Positions 39,019 to 41,312 of a stretch of 41,312 nucleotides of DNA are shown here, in pieces (position 1 is the first letter of the stretch; every line of letters begins with the position of its first letter). The stretch lies in NCBI GenBank assembly GCA_002842145.1, contig PHCF01000026.1, positions 1-41,312 on the forward strand, read 5' to 3'. A program made the translations under genes and the position numbers. Source of the stretch: Betaproteobacteria bacterium HGW-Betaproteobacteria-6 (GTDB lineage Bacteria > Pseudomonadota > Gammaproteobacteria > Burkholderiales > Rhodocyclaceae). Below the pieces are notes generated by a model. It did not search any database. It was not told the origin of the DNA and was given only the letters and a program-made list of their open reading frames with translations.

Positions 39019-39762
39019 TCAGCGGGCGCGGCGACGGGCGGCGACGCCCAGCAGGCCGAGGCCGGCAAGCAGCATGGCGTACTGCTCAGGCTCCGGAACA
39101 GCAGTAACCGTGAATTGGCCGTTGAGCATGCCGCTCAGACTGGCCTCGATCGGCCCGCTGGCGTTCATGTGCACGCCCTGGGATGCCGACAGGGTCAGGA
39201 TGTCGTTGGTCTGGGCCAGGAAGGCGAAGTTGAAGTTCTGGTCGCTCAGTTGCCTGGTGCTGAAGCTGCCAAGCACGCTGCTGCCATTCAGGATGCGGAT
39301 GCTGGTCTGGTACGAGCCGGTCGCGCCGGCAAGCCCGTCGAAGGCCGAAGAGAGGCCGGCGAAGCTGACGTTGACCTGCGAACCGGGATCGCCGGCGTCG
39401 GCGACCACTTTCAGCTGGATGGTTTTTTCGACGGCGGTCGCGGTGCCGAAATATTCGATTGCGGAGGCAGAGTTGAAAGCGACCGACGTGCTCAGCTCGA
39501 TCATGCTGCCGCCGAGAAAATCGCCGTAGGCAAAGCCGCCATGCTCGTACTCGGCGGTGATTTCGCCGCCGCTGGCCATCGTGCCGAAATCGCCGCCACC
39601 GGAGGTGTCGCTGCCCAGGTAGGCAAAATCATTGAAGTCGACCGTGCCGGTATAGCGGCTCGATGCGTCGTAGCTGAGTACCTCGAAATGGGCGGCCTGA
39701 GCGGCACAGCTACCGATCAGCAGGAGGGAGGCCAGAAGCGGCTTGAGGGCGTATTTTTTCAT
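39019..39762 (-). CDS. PEP-CTERM sorting-domain protein (247 residues)
   Basis: The signal peptide (LLASLLLIGSCAAQA) precedes a body beginning AHFEVLSYDASSRYTGTVDF with Ser/Gly-rich beta strands, typical of uncharacterised matrix proteins. It ends VPEPEQYAMLLAGLGLLGVA then ARRRAR, a canonical PEP-CTERM tail. The tail is nearly identical to that of its neighbour while the bodies differ, as usual for this family. It is 28 bp downstream of the 5'-nucleotidase gene and probably cotranscribed with it. Confidence 0.94.
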   Translation of the reverse strand: MKKYALKPLLASLLLIGSCAAQAAHFEVLSYDASSRYTGTVDFNDFAYLGSDTSGGGDFGTMASGGEITAEYEHGGFAYGDFLGGSMIELSTSVAFNSASAIEYFGTATAVEKTIQLKVVADAGDPGSQVNVSFAGLSSAFDGLAGATGSYQTSIRILNGSSVLGSFSTRQLSDQNFNFAFLAQTNDILTLSASQGVHMNASGPIEASLSGMLNGQFTVTAVPEPEQYAMLLAGLGLLGVAARRRAR

Positions 39763-39790
39763 GATGGTGTTCTCTGATCAGGGTGTGGGG

Positions 39791-41312
39791 TCAGTTCCGG
39801 GTGATGCGGTTCTGGGCGCCCGGGGCAAGGCCGGCCGGATTGGCCGCGAAATAGGCTTCCAGCGCGTCGGTATCGACGGCGCCGCCAAGGCGGTTGGTGC
39901 CGCCAAGCAAGGCGGTGAACGTGTCGCCGCCATCAGCCAGGAAGCTGTTGACCGTGACCCGGTAGCTGGCTGCAGCATCGACCGGCATACCGTTGAGCGT
40001 CACCGAGCCGGGAACGACGTAGCTGTTGCCGCGCACCGAGGTGGTGAATTGCGTGCCTTCGGTGGCCGTCAGATTGCGCTCGAGCGGCAACGGGAAGGTG
40101 TGGCTGTAGCTGAAGCCGTTGGAGACTTGAAGCATGCGCGGGAAGGGCTGGGCGGTACCCCACTGCTGTTCGAGCACGGCGTAGATCTGGGCACCGGTCA
40201 GCGTCATGGTCACCAGCGAGTTGCCGAAGGGCTGGGTAGTGAAGGTTTCGCCATAGGTGACGTCGCCATCGGTCTTGTTGGCGGCGGAGAAGGGCAGATC
40301 GGCGCGAATGCCGCCCGGGTTCATGAAGGCGACCACGGCGTTGCCGGTGTCGGCGTCGTTGGTGGCGTCGAGCTGGGCGTCGGCGATGACGTCGCCGAGT
40401 GCCGATTCTCCGGCCGTGTTCATGCTGCGGCTGATCGTGGCGGAGATCTTGCCAACGACGCGGGCGGCCGGAACGGCCGATTCGGCAGCGTAATGATCGA
40501 TCACTTCCTGCACCGAGGCGTCGAGCGGCACGGTGTTGTTGCTCACGGCCGGGACGGGGACGACGACGCTATTGGCGGCAATGCTGACAACGTCCTTGGT
40601 CCGCGTGTCGATGACCATGTCGATATCGCTCAGGCGACGGGCGTACTGGAAGGCGGAAGTGACGCGGATCGGCCGGCCGGCGCTGTTGTTGACCAGGCAG
40701 TTGTATTCCTGGTGGGTGTGGCCGGAGATGACGAGGTCGACCGCCGGGTCGAGGCGATTGACGATGTCGAGAATGGCCCCCGACATGCCGACGCACTGGC
40801 CGCCGGAAACGGTCGGGAAGCCGCCTTCGTGGACGAGCACGACGATGGACTTGATCCCTTGGGCCTTGAGCTGCGGGACCAGGGCATTGACGGTGTCGGC
40901 TTCATCCTGGAAGTTGAGGCCGGCGACGCCGGAGGGAGAGACGATGGTCGGCGTGCCTTCGAGCGTCATGCCAATGAAGGCGACCTTGTTGCCAAGGAAA
41001 TTCTTGATGCCGACGCCCGGGAAGAGGGTCTCGCCGGAGTTGGCATCGACGACGTTGGCGGCCAGGTACTTGAAGCTGGCGCCGGCGAACTCGCCGTCCT
41101 TGAGGTCGGCATCCAGGCCCTTGCCGGAGTAGATGTCGGTCGGATGGTTGCCGCCGTTCTGCATGCGCAGCAGTTCATCGCGCCCTTCGTCGAATTCGTG
41201 GTTGCCGACGGCATTGAAGTCGATGCCGATGCGGTTCATCACTTCGATGGTCGGCTCATCCTTGAACAGGGCCGAGGTCAGCGGGCTGGCGCCGATCATG
41301 TCGCCGGCCGAG
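39791..41312 (-). CDS. 5'-nucleotidase / metallophosphatase, N-terminus outside window
   Basis: The frame stays open to the window edge (SAGD precedes MIGASPLTSAL), so the true start and signal peptide lie beyond 41312. The metallophosphoesterase domain shows GNHEFDEG, VLVHEGG and SGHTHQEYNC, the metal-binding signatures of UshA/CpdB-type enzymes. The C-terminal substrate-binding domain includes VVAFMNPGGIRADLPF and TYGETFTTQPFGNSLVTMTLTG. At least 506 residues are visible. It removes phosphate from nucleotides outside the cytoplasm. With the downstream nuclease it could process extracellular DNA to nucleosides and phosphate. It has no PEP-CTERM tail itself. Confidence 0.94.
   Translation of the reverse strand, partial: SAGDMIGASPLTSALFKDEPTIEVMNRIGIDFNAVGNHEFDEGRDELLRMQNGGNHPTDIYSGKGLDADLKDGEFAGASFKYLAANVVDANSGETLFPGVGIKNFLGNKVAFIGMTLEGTPTIVSPSGVAGLNFQDEADTVNALVPQLKAQGIKSIVVLVHEGGFPTVSGGQCVGMSGAILDIVNRLDPAVDLVISGHTHQEYNCLVNNSAGRPIRVTSAFQYARRLSDIDMVIDTRTKDVVSIAANSVVVPVPAVSNNTVPLDASVQEVIDHYAAESAVPAARVVGKISATISRSMNTAGESALGDVIADAQLDATNDADTGNAVVAFMNPGGIRADLPFSAANKTDGDVTYGETFTTQPFGNSLVTMTLTGAQIYAVLEQQWGTAQPFPRMLQVSNGFSYSHTFPLPLERNLTATEGTQFTTSVRGNSYVVPGSVTLNGMPVDAAASYRVTVNSFLADGGDTFTALLGGTNRLGGAVDTDALEAYFAANPAGLAPGAQNRITRN

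Overview
The window looks like a chromosomal segment from a GC-rich betaproteobacterium, most likely Rhodocyclales (Dechloromonas/Azonexus-like). The reasons are the protein families, the PEP-CTERM proteins, GGAG-type ribosome binding sites, strong GC bias at third codon positions, and intergenic repeats of the TACTTTCTT-hairpin type. The genus is inference from pattern memory; no search was run.

Layout. (1) 1-5125: the 5' part of a tRNA-Ala(GGC) and gltX on the minus strand, tRNA-Val(CAC) on the plus strand, a poorly coding 0.7-kb stretch, a KefB/YbaL-type cation:proton antiporter, and two small proteins that share the C-terminal motif TGTLVNVTA. (2) 5200-9161: a FolB/FolX-fold protein overlapping a divergent dihydrofolate reductase, then a large membrane PAS-GGDEF-EAL protein. 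(3) 9195-27396: an 18-kb fatty-acid oxidation block. Its order is a PsrA-like TetR regulator, FadE, thiolase, DegV, ECH-HAD fusion (FadJ-like), FadL porin, HAD-ECH fusion, thiolase, DUF4442 thioesterase-like protein, chalcone-isomerase-fold periplasmic protein, FadD, nitronate monooxygenase-like protein and a second acyl-CoA dehydrogenase. (4) 27397-28177: a non-coding repeat island with a 0.2-kb inverted repeat. (5) 28213-31701: an operon of two YceI proteins, cytochrome b561 and a DODA-type extradiol dioxygenase, divergent from a LysR gene. (6) 31822-33470: a GlsB/YeaQ membrane protein overlapping a SIMPL-domain protein, a small hypothetical protein, and a tRNA-Thr(GGT) copy lacking its D-arm. 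(7) 33554-41312: a polyprenyl-phosphate sugar transferase, a secreted ExeM-like nuclease with RTX-like repeats, two PEP-CTERM proteins and a 5'-nucleotidase running off the right edge, all on the minus strand.

How the genes fit together. Block 3 holds every step from outer-membrane uptake (FadL) through activation (FadD) to thiolysis. Two non-identical oxidation modules have opposite domain order in their bifunctional enzymes. A 15-bp sequence (AAACGAACGTWTGAA) occurs upstream of the TetR gene, upstream of fadL, and over the predicted start point of the HAD-ECH/thiolase operon. This implies one local regulon controlled by the TetR protein. The DegV, DUF4442, chalcone-isomerase-fold and NMO-like genes sit inside these operons and are the best leads for unassigned fatty-acid functions.

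The least explained items are the paired small TGTLVNVTA proteins, the D-arm-less tRNA-Thr, a dispersed approximately 40-bp element containing CGGTCAACCGGAAA, and the inverted-repeat island. No CRISPR array, transposase, integrase or prophage gene was seen.
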